NCBI GenBank assembly: GCA_013152415.1
Contig: JAADGI010000029.1
Location: forward strand, 1-64,000
DNA from: Gammaproteobacteria bacterium
GTDB taxonomy: Bacteria > Pseudomonadota > Gammaproteobacteria > HyVt-429
Length of the DNA stretch: 64,000 nt
Direction of reading: 5' to 3'
The position numbers and the translations under genes are program-made. Under the pieces are notes generated by a model. That model ran no database searches and was not told the origin of the DNA. It saw only the letters and a program-made list of their open reading frames with translations. This document shows positions 25,889 to 34,565 of this stretch, piece by piece (the stretch's first letter is position 1; every line of letters begins with the position of its first letter).

Positions 25889-26707
25889 ATGACAGCAAGA
25901 CACTTTCCCCTCATCTTGCCCCCGAGTGAATTGGTCCCTCGACTGGGTGAGGACGATCTGGTCATCGTCGATGTCGATGCGACCGAGTCTTTCCTTCAGG
26001 GGCACATCCCGGGTGCGCTGCACCTGGACTATGCCGACATCATCAAAGTCAGTAAACCCGCCATGGGTTTACTGCCCGATGCTGCACAGGTGTCAAGCGT
26101 CTTGTCCGAATTGGGCATTCAATCTGACAGCCATATCGTCGCCTATGATGATGAGGGTGGTGGCCGAGCCGGCCGCCTGTTATGGACCCTGGCAGCAATG
26201 GGGCACAAGCACTACTCGCTGCTGGATGGGGGTATTCGTGCCTGGCGGCACGACAAATACCCTGTCAATCAGGAGCTAAAAGAAGTCACCAAGAGTCAAT
26301 ACCAGACCACCTTTGCCGGGGACGCCGTTGCAGATCGAGACTATGTATTGGCCCACCTCGACGACAAGAACATTGCCTTACTCGATACCCGTTCGCCACA
26401 AGAGTATCACGGCGAAAAGAAACTCGCCGACCGGGTTGGCCACATCCCCGGTGCGGTCAATTACAATTGGGTCCTGGCCATGGATCACCGTAACAGTCTG
26501 CGGCTACGGCCTGAAACAGAGTTGCGCCAGGAAATGATCGAGCTTGGAGTTACCGAGGACAAGGAGATTATCGTCTATTGTCAGACCCACCACCGCTCTG
26601 CCCACACCTATATCATGCTAAAGGCCCTGGGCTATCCACGGCTACGGGCCTACCCTGGGTCCTGGTCCGAATGGGGCAACCTGGCTGACACGCCCATTGA
26701 GATATAA
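25889..26707 (+). CDS. Two-domain rhodanese sulfurtransferase
   Basis: The protein of 272 residues carries two rhodanese domains. The N-terminal one (about 10-120, SFLQGHIPGALHLDY) is the non-catalytic copy. The C-terminal one (about 145-270) has the active-site loop CQTHHRS, with the persulfide Cys and the Arg six residues on. Such enzymes transfer sulfane sulfur from thiosulfate or 3-mercaptopyruvate to acceptors such as cyanide; the CQTHHRS loop does not settle which donor. ATG 25889 is chosen over the track's TTG because AAAGGG lies 6 nt upstream. Confidence 0.88.
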   Translation: MTARHFPLILPPSELVPRLGEDDLVIVDVDATESFLQGHIPGALHLDYADIIKVSKPAMGLLPDAAQVSSVLSELGIQSDSHIVAYDDEGGGRAGRLLWTLAAMGHKHYSLLDGGIRAWRHDKYPVNQELKEVTKSQYQTTFAGDAVADRDYVLAHLDDKNIALLDTRSPQEYHGEKKLADRVGHIPGAVNYNWVLAMDHRNSLRLRPETELRQEMIELGVTEDKEIIVYCQTHHRSAHTYIMLKALGYPRLRAYPGSWSEWGNLADTPIEI

Positions 26708-26804
26708 GAAGGACGGTGTTCTCGCAAAGGCGCAAGGAAAGACGGGTATTCCTTCGCTCAAACAATACGAGCAGAAGTTCTGGTAGCGTGGTTCTTAGGG
26801 CCTG

Positions 26805-27437
26805 CTAGCCAACTCGACCCAACAGCCGACGCCGAAATCCAACACCCAGGTCTTCGGCGATGCGCTCACAGGCAGCAATATCCACACCGTCCAGACCATC
26901 AATAGCGGTCAGCGTAATCTTGGGGACATAACGGCGAGCACGGCCAACAAAATCCAGCATGGCGTCGTAGGATCGAGGCAATGATGGGCGACAGTGATAC
27001 TCGTAGGTCGTAGCATCCTGGGCATTGAGGGAGACGGACAAGGCGTCCACCCGGCCCTCTAATTGTGGGGTTATATCCTGGTTGTAGAGCAGATTGGCAA
27101 GACCATCGGTGTTGACCCTGACCTTGTTTCCCTGGGCACGCACCTGGGAAGCCACCGATAACAGGGTATCAAGACGTTGGCTAGGCTCACCGAGCCCACA
27201 AAACACGACCTCCCGGTAACCCTTTAGATCGCCCAAATCACTCAGTATCTCACTCACATCTGGGTCCTGGGGCAAACGTAGCCTATACCCCTGCACATCC
27301 CACTGGTGATTGAATTTAGGGCAAAAACGGCAACGTAGGCTACAACGATTGGTGATGTTGAGATAGAGATTATTGTGCAGGGTGTAGGTGATGATGGGGG
27401 CATCACTGTCTTTTATGGAATCAAGTGGCGGCGACAT
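26805..27437 (-). CDS. Radical SAM protein of the TatD-link type
   Basis: This short radical SAM protein of 210 residues has NRCSLRCRFCPK, the CxxxCxxC cluster motif, near residue 32. FCGLGEPSQRLD is a GGEP-like SAM-binding strand. Size and motifs fit the small 'TatD-linked radical SAM' group (TIGR04038), whose role is unknown. Unlike the usual setting, no tatD gene adjoins it here. It is divergent from the DAHP synthase gene across about 290 bp. Confidence 0.75.
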   Translation of the reverse strand: MSPPLDSIKDSDAPIITYTLHNNLYLNITNRCSLRCRFCPKFNHQWDVQGYRLRLPQDPDVSEILSDLGDLKGYREVVFCGLGEPSQRLDTLLSVASQVRAQGNKVRVNTDGLANLLYNQDITPQLEGRVDALSVSLNAQDATTYEYHCRPSLPRSYDAMLDFVGRARRYVPKITLTAIDGLDGVDIAACERIAEDLGVGFRRRLLGRVG

Positions 27438-27728
27438 GGTGAGTGCAGACTATCCCACCACCCGAGACACCTCATTGACCTGGATCAACACACCCCTTGC
27501 AGCGTCAATAAGGGCCCCTGGATTTGCTTGGGTAGCGTCATTTTCGTAAGGCCTGCCCCTGCCATAATCGGGGCACTGAGGGCCGACAGGACGAACGTAT
27601 CGGAGCGAGCCTGGAAAATCTCGACGTTTTCTGTAAATTTTTTGACAAAAAAACGTGCCTTCTGCGCGGCAATTGTTAAAATACGCGCCCCTATGAACAG
27701 TCCGACGACCCGGAAAGGTCCCTCTTCG

Positions 27729-28847
27729 ATGATAGTTATACTCAAATCCGATCTCGACAGAAACAGCGCAGAATTCAAAAAGATTTTCGATTTCCTGAAA
27801 AATCGGAAAAATATCTCCACCCGTATCCACGAAGAAGTCGGGGTGCAACAAACCCTGACTGAGATTTACCTGGTGGGCGATACCGCGACCTTGGAAAAAT
27901 CGGAGATCGAAGGCCTGCCCGGTGTGGAGCGGGTGGTCCGGGTGTCGCGGGAATATCGCATCCTGGGACGTCATCGGGATGACAACCGCCCCACCGGATT
28001 TGACTACAACGGGGTACGGTTTTCTCAAGACACCCTCAACATCTTTGCCGGTCTGTGTGCGGTGGACATACCCAAGCACGTGGAGATGATGATGAAGGCC
28101 CTGCAGCAGCACGGCCAGGTTTGCACCCGCATGGGGGCCTACAAGCCCCGCACCAACCCCTATTCCTTTCAGGGCCACGGCAAAAGCTGCCTGCCCTGGG
28201 TCTTTGAACTCGCCGGCAAATATGGCATCAAGGTCATCGCCATGGAGATTACCCACGAGGACCATGTCGACGAGGTCCGTGAGGCCCTCCACCAGACCGG
28301 CAATCCCACCGGGGTGCTGTTACAGATCGGCACCCGCAACACCCAGAATTTTGAACTGCTCAAAAGTGTGGGCCGTCAAAGGGAGTTTCCAGTACTGCTC
28401 AAACGGGGCTTCGGTATCACCCTGGAGGAATCTTTAAACGCAGCGGAATACCTGGCCAGCGAAGGCAACCACAAGGTCATCTTTGGCCTGCGCGGCATGA
28501 AGACCAATATGGGTGATCCCCATCGCAACTTCGTCGACTTCGCCCACGTCGCCGCCGTCAAACGCCTCACCCGTATGCCCATCTGTATCGATCCCTCCCA
28601 TTCAGTGGGGTTCCGGCACCGGGCACCGGATGGCCTGCTTGATGTCCAGCACGTCACCGCCCAGGGCGTCATCGCCGGTGCCAATATGATCCTGGTGGAT
28701 TTTCACCCGGTACCGGAAAAGGCCCTGGTGGACGGACCCCAGGCCCTGACCCTGAAAGAACTGCCCTTCTTTCTGGAAGACGTCGCCATCGCCCGGGAGG
28801 CCTATCTCAAACGTGTGACCCTGGCAAAAAAGGCGTTGAGTTCGTAA
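27729..28847 (+). CDS. aroF: 3-deoxy-7-phosphoheptulonate (DAHP) synthase, type I-beta
   Basis: The enzyme condenses phosphoenolpyruvate with erythrose 4-phosphate at the entry to aromatic amino acid synthesis. A small ferredoxin-like N-terminal domain (MIVILKSDLDRNSAEFKK, about 1-80), typical of feedback-regulated I-beta enzymes, precedes the barrel. Conserved barrel pieces include RMGAYKPRTNPYSFQG, LLKRGF, GLRGMKTNM, IDPSHSVGFRH and NMILVDFHP. The track ORF starts 354 bp upstream inside non-coding sequence. ATG 27729 gives the usual MIVxLK start and follows GGAAAGG by about 10 nt; ATG 27693 is an alternative. Confidence 0.92.
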   Translation: MIVILKSDLDRNSAEFKKIFDFLKNRKNISTRIHEEVGVQQTLTEIYLVGDTATLEKSEIEGLPGVERVVRVSREYRILGRHRDDNRPTGFDYNGVRFSQDTLNIFAGLCAVDIPKHVEMMMKALQQHGQVCTRMGAYKPRTNPYSFQGHGKSCLPWVFELAGKYGIKVIAMEITHEDHVDEVREALHQTGNPTGVLLQIGTRNTQNFELLKSVGRQREFPVLLKRGFGITLEESLNAAEYLASEGNHKVIFGLRGMKTNMGDPHRNFVDFAHVAAVKRLTRMPICIDPSHSVGFRHRAPDGLLDVQHVTAQGVIAGANMILVDFHPVPEKALVDGPQALTLKELPFFLEDVAIAREAYLKRVTLAKKALSS

Positions 28848-28886
28848 GTTACTGCCCTTCGCGTCTCTGCGTCGGAAACCGCATTA

Positions 28887-29071
28887 AACGCAAAGATCGC
28901 GGAGGCGCAAAGAACGCAGAGTAAAAAGAGTTCAGTTATTCCCTGGGTCAACCTGAACAGTAAATAGCGAGCGAGTGTTTTTAATACCACTTAAGGCCTA
29001 GAGCAACTTTATCTATAAATTATACTGATCGATCTACTTTGCGGCCTCTGCGCCTCCGCGATCTTTGCGTT
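28887..29071. repeat. Palindromic intergenic element with 23-bp arms
   Basis: AACGCAAAGATCGCGGAGGC plus GCA at 28887-28909 is matched perfectly, inverted, at 29049-29071. The roughly 185-bp unit fills the gap between the DAHP synthase and queD genes and holds no ORF. It belongs to a family of CGCAAAG-armed elements seen repeatedly in this window. Confidence 0.8.
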
Positions 29072-29105
29072 AAATCCCCGAACTAAAAAAATCCACAGGA
29101 TACAT

Positions 29106-29462
29106 TTATCCCCCGGTATAGACACACCCGGCAGTACAGGTCTCCTGAATAACGACCTTGGACAATAGGGGCAGTTCCGGCTGCAGCCGCTGCCAGATCC
29201 AGTGGGCCAGATTCTCGCTGGTGGGGTTTTCCAAACCTTCGATCTCATTGAGATAATGGTGATCAAGCTGCTCAAACAGCGGCTTGAAGGCCGCAGACAA
29301 GTCCGCAAAATCCTGTACCCAGCCCTCCGGCTCCTGCACCGGGCCGGATACATGAATCTCCACCCGAAAACTGTGGCCATGCAGACGCCGGCACTTGTGC
29401 CCTGCGGGGACATTGGGCAGGGAGTGGGCGGCCTCGATATAGAAAACTTTGAATATTTCCAT
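29106..29462 (-). CDS. queD: 6-carboxy-5,6,7,8-tetrahydropterin synthase QueD
   Basis: The product of 118 residues shows the zinc-binding histidines [22 protein letters not shown] (catalytic Cys within the same block) and the C-terminal [11 protein letters not shown] and [13 protein letters not shown]. In the queuosine/deazaguanine pathway QueD converts dihydroneopterin triphosphate to carboxytetrahydropterin. The start is set at [13 protein letters not shown], because the extra 14 residues in the track ([10 protein letters not shown]...) are not family-like. It lies 48 bp downstream of hemN on the same strand, so co-transcription is possible. Confidence 0.92.
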   Translation of the reverse strand: MEIFKVFYIEAAHSLPNVPAGHKCRRLHGHSFRVEIHVSGPVQEPEGWVQDFADLSAAFKPLFEQLDHHYLNEIEGLENPTSENLAHWIWQRLQPELPLLSKVVIQETCTAGCVYTGG

Positions 29463-29510
29463 TGGCTCAATGCGACAACAAGGTGTGCCTGGCGGATGCC
29501 ACAAACGCGG

Positions 29511-30920
29511 TCAGATCACCTTGGAAAAACGCTGCCCGTCACCATCGATCTGCCGATAGGCATCGAACACCATACTGATATTACGTATCAATAACCGCCC
29601 CTTGGGGGTGACCAGCAGTTGTCTATCTCCGGATGTCATCAGCCCATCGGCCATCATGGCCTCAAGATTTTTCAACTCCACATCAAAATACTCTTCAAAT
29701 TCAATGCCATGGGCCTTTTCGATGGCATCAAAGTCAATCGCAAATTGACACATCAGTTGGTTGATGACATCGCGCCGAATAAGGTCGTCGCGAGTAAGGA
29801 CGACACCACGCTGTATCGCCAATTGGCTGCTGTCGATGAGCCGGTAATAGTCTTCCAGATCATGGGCATTTTGGGCATAACAGTCCCCGACCCGGGAGAT
29901 GGCACTGGTCCCCATCGCCACGAGCTCACAATCCGCATGGGTGGCATAGCCCTGGAAGTTTCGATACAGGCTGCCATTTTCCAGGGCAAGACTCAGGTCA
30001 TCTTCTTTACGCGCAAAGTGGTCCATACCGATGTAGACATAGCCTGCATCCAACAGGCCCTCGATGCTCGCCCGCAAGATGGCCAGCTTGGTCTCGGCAC
30101 TCGGCAGGTCTTCTTCATTGATCTGACGCTGCACCTTAAACCGCTGTGGTAAATGGGCATAGTTGAATATAGACAGGCGATCCGGCTGGGCGTCGATCAC
30201 CAACTGTAGGGTTTTGCTGAAGCTCTCCGGAGTCTGTAGAGGCAGGCCGTAGATCAGATCCAGGCTCACCGATTTGAATTTGAGTGCCCTGGCCCGCACC
30301 AGGGTGCTGAAGGTCAGCTCGGCAGGCTGTATCCGGTTTACCGCCGCCTGGACCTGGGGATCCAGGTCCTGAACCCCCATGGACAACCTGTTAAAGCCGA
30401 TGTCGCGCAGGGTGTCGAGGGTGTCGGCCTCCAAGGCCCGTGGATCGATCTCGATGCCGTATTCGCCCTCGTCATTGTCCAACAGGGTGAAATTCCGCCT
30501 GCTGTGGCCCATCAAATCCACCATCTGCTGGGTACTGAGGAAGGTGGGGGTCCCACCTCCCCAATGGAGCTGGGTGACGACCCGTTCGCGGGGAAAAAGA
30601 TAGCCCATCATCTGGATCTCACGGTGCAAACGCCTTAAATAATCTGCGGCATGTTTGCGATTCTTGGTGACAATCTTGTTGCAGGCGCAGTAGTAACACA
30701 CCGTGTCACAGAAGGGGATGTGAAAATACAGTGACAGGGGCCTGAGACGATTACCCGCATTGCTAAGAACAGTTTGCCGACGGAAACTGCCGGCATCAAA
30801 ATCAGGGGTAAATTCCACGGCGGTGGGATAGGAGGTGTAGCGGGGCCCCGCCCGGTCATATTTTTCCAGCAAGGCCTGATCAAATTCCAGCCCATAACGG
30901 TGTCTTGGGTGTATCGCCAT
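29511..30920 (-). CDS. hemN: Oxygen-independent coproporphyrinogen III oxidase HemN
   Basis: This 469-residue radical SAM enzyme decarboxylates coproporphyrinogen III to protoporphyrinogen IX without oxygen. The cluster motif is FHIPFCDTVCYYCACNKIVTK (CxxxCxxC followed by C), and LHWGGGTPTFLS and SMGVQDLDPQVQAAVNRIQ follow. The N-terminal YDRAGPRYTSYPTA and full length mark true HemN rather than HemW. A near-consensus FNR/Anr site lies upstream, consistent with induction at low oxygen. Confidence 0.95.
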   Translation of the reverse strand: MAIHPRHRYGLEFDQALLEKYDRAGPRYTSYPTAVEFTPDFDAGSFRRQTVLSNAGNRLRPLSLYFHIPFCDTVCYYCACNKIVTKNRKHAADYLRRLHREIQMMGYLFPRERVVTQLHWGGGTPTFLSTQQMVDLMGHSRRNFTLLDNDEGEYGIEIDPRALEADTLDTLRDIGFNRLSMGVQDLDPQVQAAVNRIQPAELTFSTLVRARALKFKSVSLDLIYGLPLQTPESFSKTLQLVIDAQPDRLSIFNYAHLPQRFKVQRQINEEDLPSAETKLAILRASIEGLLDAGYVYIGMDHFARKEDDLSLALENGSLYRNFQGYATHADCELVAMGTSAISRVGDCYAQNAHDLEDYYRLIDSSQLAIQRGVVLTRDDLIRRDVINQLMCQFAIDFDAIEKAHGIEFEEYFDVELKNLEAMMADGLMTSGDRQLLVTPKGRLLIRNISMVFDAYRQIDGDGQRFSKVI

Positions 30921-30981
30921 TACATATTAACCCTGTGTTCGAAAACTGATGCCTTTTACCCTGATAGACCCAGGGCCTGCA

Positions 30982-30995
30982 TTGATCCAGAACAA
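30982..30995. promoter_or_regulatory. Possible FNR/Anr box upstream of hemN
   Basis: TTGATCCAGAACAA matches TTGAT-N4-ATCAA at 9 of 10 positions and lies about 62-75 bp before the hemN start codon. hemN is a classic FNR/Anr target. No fnr gene is in the window and no -10 element was confidently found, so this is tentative. Confidence 0.4.
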
Positions 30996-31197
30996 GTCAC
31001 ACCTCTAAATATCGGCCTGATGGGCAAAAAAATTTACTTTGGAGGGGAACTTTTTCGAAATCGCTATTGTCCCACTTCCCATGCATGGTTGTCCTGAACG
31101 TCTCCGTCGTGCCGCCCCAACGGCAACTGGAAGAACGAAGATCGGCCATGATGTTAGGTCTTAACAATCAACCTGAGTTTCCAAAGGAGACAGGAAT

Positions 31198-31461
31198 ATG
31201 TCAGTAGCTAAGAAAATCTCTGGTTTTGCCCTCGCCACGGCCGCCGCCGCCATGTTCGCCGGCGCACCGATGATGGCATCCGCAGCCGAAGCCGATGGTG
31301 CCACCATCCATTGTATGGGTGTGAACGCCTGTAAGGGTAAATCCAGCTGCAAAACCGCCAGTAGCGCCTGTAAGGGTCAAAACAGTTGTAAAGGTAAGGG
31401 ATACGTAAAAGTTTCCAAGGAAACTTGCGACCAACTGGGTGGTGAAGTAGGCAAGCATTAG
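31198..31461 (+). CDS. Bufferin-type metal-binding precursor peptide, BufA2-like
   Basis: The 87-residue product has a signal peptide (MSVAKKISGFALATAAAAMFAGAPMMASA). A small Cys-rich core follows with repeated spacing: CMGVNACKGKSSCK, SACKGQNSCKGKG and KETCDQLGG. This matches the BufA2/DUF2282-like group of RiPP precursors. In characterised systems, cysteines of bufferins are modified by a DUF692 (MNIO) enzyme and the periplasmic product sequesters copper. The next two genes are that enzyme and its DUF2063 partner. A strong Shine-Dalgarno AAAGGAG lies 8 nt before ATG. Confidence 0.88.
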   Translation: MSVAKKISGFALATAAAAMFAGAPMMASAAEADGATIHCMGVNACKGKSSCKTASSACKGQNSCKGKGYVKVSKETCDQLGGEVGKH

Positions 31462-31485
31462 TCCTACTGTTGTAATGTAGACAGA

Positions 31486-31516
31486 CGGCCGGGTCGCCCT
31501 ACGGGCTTCCCGGCCG
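31486..31516 (+). terminator. Intercistronic hairpin between bufA and bufB
   Basis: CGGCCGGG and CCCGGCCG form an 8-bp stem, extended inward by GCCC-TAC-GGGC, and ATCTTATTT follows. It is placed 24 bp after the bufA stop and before bufB. It probably acts as a partial terminator or mRNA stabiliser, giving more precursor peptide than modifying enzyme. Confidence 0.65.
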
Positions 31517-31541
31517 ATCTTATTTCTGACAGACTCATCTC

Positions 31542-32393
31542 ATGAGCAAAAACAAGACCCCCACTCGACCCTATCTGGGCTTCGGCCTTGGACTGCGTAC
31601 CGATCACTACGACGCGGTTATCAAGCAAAAGCCCGATGTGGATTGGTTCGAGATTATTTCAGAAAACTATATGGTGCCAGGGGGCAAGCCCCTCTATTAC
31701 CTGGACAAGATTCGTCAGGACTACCCCATGGTCATGCACGGAGTGTCCATGTCCCTGGGCAGCAGTGACCCCCTCAATCAAGCCTACCTAAAAGACCTCA
31801 AGGCCCTGATAAAAAGGGTTGAGCCACAGTGGGTCTCCGATCACCTGTGTTGGGGGGGCGTACACGGCAAGAATCTGCATGACCTACTGCCCCTGCCCTA
31901 CAACGAAGACACCATTGCCTATGTGGCGGACCGCATCAATCAGGTCCAGGACACCCTGGGTCGGCAAATACTGATCGAGAATGTGTCCAGTTACGTAAGC
32001 TATACCGCCTCTACCATGAGCGAGTGGGAATTTTTAGCCACCCTCACGGAACGGGCAGATTGCCTGATCCTGCTCGACATCAACAATATCTATGTCAGCG
32101 CCTTTAACCACGAATTCGATGCCCTCGAATACCTGAATGCAATCCCTATCGAACGAGTACAACAATTCCACCTCGCCGGTCACCAGAACAACGGCCACTA
32201 TATCGTCGATACCCACGACCACCCGGTCATCGACCCGGTGTGGGAACTCTATGCCCATGCCGTACGGCGCTTCGGCGCGGTGTCTACCATGATCGAACGT
32301 GATGACAATATTCCACCTCTTGAGGCACTGCTGACAGAACTCGATCATGCCCGTAGCATCGCCAAACCGATTCTTGAGGAGTCTGTCGCGTGA
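31542..32393 (+). CDS. bufB: DUF692 multinuclear iron enzyme BufB (MNIO)
   Basis: The 283-residue TIM-barrel protein has family hallmarks. These are GFGLGLRTDHYDAV, DWFEIISENYM, VMHGVSMSLGS, WVSDHLCWGG, ILIENVSSY, LLDINNIYVSAFNH, FHLAGHQN and DTHDHPV, which carry the His/Asp/Glu ligands of the iron centre. MNIO enzymes oxidatively modify cysteines of precursor peptides; here the substrate is presumably the preceding bufferin peptide. Its stop overlaps the GTG start of the next gene. Confidence 0.93.
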   Translation: MSKNKTPTRPYLGFGLGLRTDHYDAVIKQKPDVDWFEIISENYMVPGGKPLYYLDKIRQDYPMVMHGVSMSLGSSDPLNQAYLKDLKALIKRVEPQWVSDHLCWGGVHGKNLHDLLPLPYNEDTIAYVADRINQVQDTLGRQILIENVSSYVSYTASTMSEWEFLATLTERADCLILLDINNIYVSAFNHEFDALEYLNAIPIERVQQFHLAGHQNNGHYIVDTHDHPVIDPVWELYAHAVRRFGAVSTMIERDDNIPPLEALLTELDHARSIAKPILEESVA

Positions 32394-33169
32394 CTGCCCT
32401 GGAACAATTACAGACTGATTTTCAGAATTTCCTGCTCACACTCGGCGACAGTATGGATGAACATGTCGTAGGTACCACCAAGTTCGGAACGCAGGAACGA
32501 TTGGCCGTCTACGCAGATGCCTACCGCCTGCGTCTGTTAGAGGCACTGGAAGACAATTACCCGGCCTTGCACACTTTGCTCGGTGATGAAGAGTTTGATC
32601 GCCTGGGCCGACGTTATATTGATGCCCACCCCTCTAGCCATCCTTCCATTCGGTGGTTTGGCCACAAAATGCATGAACTGCTCCGCGAAGAAACGCCCTA
32701 TCGGAGTCAACCGGTATTGAGTGAAATGGCGCTATTTGAGTGGACCTTGCGGGGTGCCTTTGATGCAGCAGATGAATCGGTGTGTGCCATTGATGACATA
32801 ACCGGGGTGACCCCGCAGGCCTGGCCAAAAATGCGATTACAATTTCACCCCTCGGTAACGCGCCTGAACCTGGTCTGGAACGTACCCGCCCTGTGGAAGA
32901 AAATCGATCAAGACAAGGCACCAGACAAACCAAAAGCAGAAGAATATCCGGCCTCATGGGTCATCTGGCGGCAGGAACTACAACAGTTCTACCGTTCCGT
33001 CGCGACAGACGAAGGCTGGGCCCTGGATGCCATGATCGATGGCCAGAACTTCGGTGATATTTGTGGTGGCCTGTGCGAATGGATAGACGAACAAAACGTT
33101 GCCGTACGAGCCGCAGGGTTTTTGAAACAATGGATCAACGACGGCATGGTGACATCGATTAATGTTTAA
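32390..33169 (+). CDS. bufC: DUF2063 partner protein BufC
   Basis: This protein of 259 residues has an N-terminal DUF2063 domain (ALEQLQTDFQNFLL, LAVYADAYRLRLLEALEDNYPALHTLLGDEEFDRLGRRYIDAHPS) and a C-terminal winged region with Trp motifs. DUF2063 proteins pair with DUF692 enzymes and are thought to present the precursor peptide. The GTG start overlaps the bufB stop (GTGA) and has GAGGAG 8 nt upstream, so the two are translationally coupled. Confidence 0.9.
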   Translation: MTALEQLQTDFQNFLLTLGDSMDEHVVGTTKFGTQERLAVYADAYRLRLLEALEDNYPALHTLLGDEEFDRLGRRYIDAHPSSHPSIRWFGHKMHELLREETPYRSQPVLSEMALFEWTLRGAFDAADESVCAIDDITGVTPQAWPKMRLQFHPSVTRLNLVWNVPALWKKIDQDKAPDKPKAEEYPASWVIWRQELQQFYRSVATDEGWALDAMIDGQNFGDICGGLCEWIDEQNVAVRAAGFLKQWINDGMVTSINV

Positions 33170-33180
33170 TACACACTTAG

Positions 33181-33354
33181 CCGCAAAGACGCCAAGGCGC
33201 AAAGATTCATTCTTAAATTCAAACACAAACCCCAGTTTACTGCTCTACCTTTGCAGCCAAAGGTCTTTAAAAAGACGTTGGCTGTGTTGAGTTTCGCTAC
33301 GCTCAGCCCAACCTACATTTTTATCTTTTTCTTTGCGCCTTGGCGTCTTTGCGG
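33181..33354. repeat. Palindromic intergenic element with perfect 25-bp arms
   Basis: CCGCAAAGACGCCAAGGCGC plus AAAGA at 33181-33205 recurs inverted at 33330-33354. Between the arms lies a second palindromic piece (GTTGGCTGTGTTGAGTTTCG, then CTACGCTCAGCCCAAC). The element occupies nearly the whole gap between bufC and msrP and likely affects transcription between the two units. Confidence 0.85.
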
Positions 33355-33384
33355 CAAAAGTGCATAACAAACCAGATTGCCATA

Positions 33385-34365
33385 ATGATCAAAAAGCATC
33401 ACTCAGACATAAAGCCATCGGAGATTACGGACAAGGAAACCTATCTCAATCGCCGGCAATTCCTGCAGGGCGGGGCAGCCCTGGCGCTGGGACTTGGTTT
33501 GCCGGGCTGTGATGCCTCCGAACCCAAACTTGCTGCGCCCCCTCCTGCAAGCTCCAGAAAGAAATTAGCATCAACAAAAAATGGGGCCTTTAGTATTAAC
33601 GAGGCCCAAACAAGCTACAAAGACATCACCCGTTACAATAATTTTTACGAATTCTCTACCGATAAGGCAGGTCCGGCAAAATTATCCAAGGCCTTTGTTA
33701 CCCGGCCCTGGACCCTTACTGTAGACGGTGAGGTCAGCAAACCCCAGACCTTTGATATCGAAGACATATTAAAAAGCTTCCCCCTGGAAGAGCGTATCTA
33801 TCGTCTGCGTTGTGTGGAGGCCTGGTCCATGGTGATCCCTTGGATCGGTTTTCCCCTGGCCGACCTCATCAAAAAAACAGACCCCACCTCACGAGCCAAG
33901 TATGTGGCCTTTGAAACCCTCTACGACCCCAAACAAATGCCGGGGCAACAAACGGGACTCTTCGGTAGCGGCCTTAAGTGGCCCTATGTGGAGGGATTAC
34001 GTATAGACGAGGCCATGCACCCCCTCACCCTGCTCTCGGTAGGGCTTTATGGCGAGGTGTTAGCTAATCAAAATGGTGCCCCTATTCGGCTTGTGGTGCC
34101 CTGGAAGTATGGATTCAAAAGCATCAAGTCCATCGTCAAAATAACGCTGCTCGAAAAACAACCCCCCACGACCTGGAATATTTCGGCCCCCAGAGAATAC
34201 GGGTTTTATTCCAACGTCAATCCCAAGGTGCCCCACCCACGCTGGAGCCAGGCCCGGGAACGCCGCATTGGTGAATTCAGCAAACGCAAGACCTTGATGT
34301 TTAATGGCTACGCCGACCAAGTGACGTCCCTTTATACGGGGATGGATTTGAAAAAATTTTATTAG
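33385..34365 (+). CDS. msrP: Periplasmic methionine sulfoxide reductase, molybdopterin subunit MsrP
   Basis: The protein of 326 residues has a Tat-type leader ([23 protein letters not shown]). Its sulfite-oxidase-fold domain has the molybdenum-binding Cys in [23 protein letters not shown] and the conserved [27 protein letters not shown] and [13 protein letters not shown] blocks. MsrP repairs methionine sulfoxide in periplasmic proteins, taking electrons from membrane-bound MsrQ, which is encoded 200 bp downstream. ATG 33385 is used, because the earlier track start lies in the flanking repeat. Confidence 0.94.
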   Translation: MIKKHHSDIKPSEITDKETYLNRRQFLQGGAALALGLGLPGCDASEPKLAAPPPASSRKKLASTKNGAFSINEAQTSYKDITRYNNFYEFSTDKAGPAKLSKAFVTRPWTLTVDGEVSKPQTFDIEDILKSFPLEERIYRLRCVEAWSMVIPWIGFPLADLIKKTDPTSRAKYVAFETLYDPKQMPGQQTGLFGSGLKWPYVEGLRIDEAMHPLTLLSVGLYGEVLANQNGAPIRLVVPWKYGFKSIKSIVKITLLEKQPPTTWNISAPREYGFYSNVNPKVPHPRWSQARERRIGEFSKRKTLMFNGYADQVTSLYTGMDLKKFY

Positions 34366-34412
34366 ATGAGGGGAATATAATATGGCTCATCAAAATTACT
34401 TTGAGTAATGAT

Positions 34413-34536
34413 GCTCTCGCCAAGACGCAAAGCCCGCGGAGATAGAGCAAATGTAGTATGGATGTCGGGCTAAAGCCCGACCTACAAGCCGAGGGCAATA
34501 ATGATTCCTTTGCGTACTTGGCGGCTTGGCGAGAGC
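34413..34536. repeat. Palindromic intergenic element between msrP and msrQ
   Basis: GCTCTCGCCAAGACGCAAAG at 34413-34432 pairs with an inverted arm at 34508-34536 that has a 9-bp insertion. A nested hairpin, GTCGGGCTAAAGCCCGAC, lies between. Same family as the other CGCAAAG-armed elements. Confidence 0.75.
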
Positions 34537-34565
34537 AATACTATTCTCACTTGTAACTATTCTTT

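Noticed and set aside
27642-27682. TTGACA and TAAAAT as a promoter for the DAHP synthase gene
   Set aside because: The two boxes are about 29 bp apart, too far for a sigma-70 promoter.
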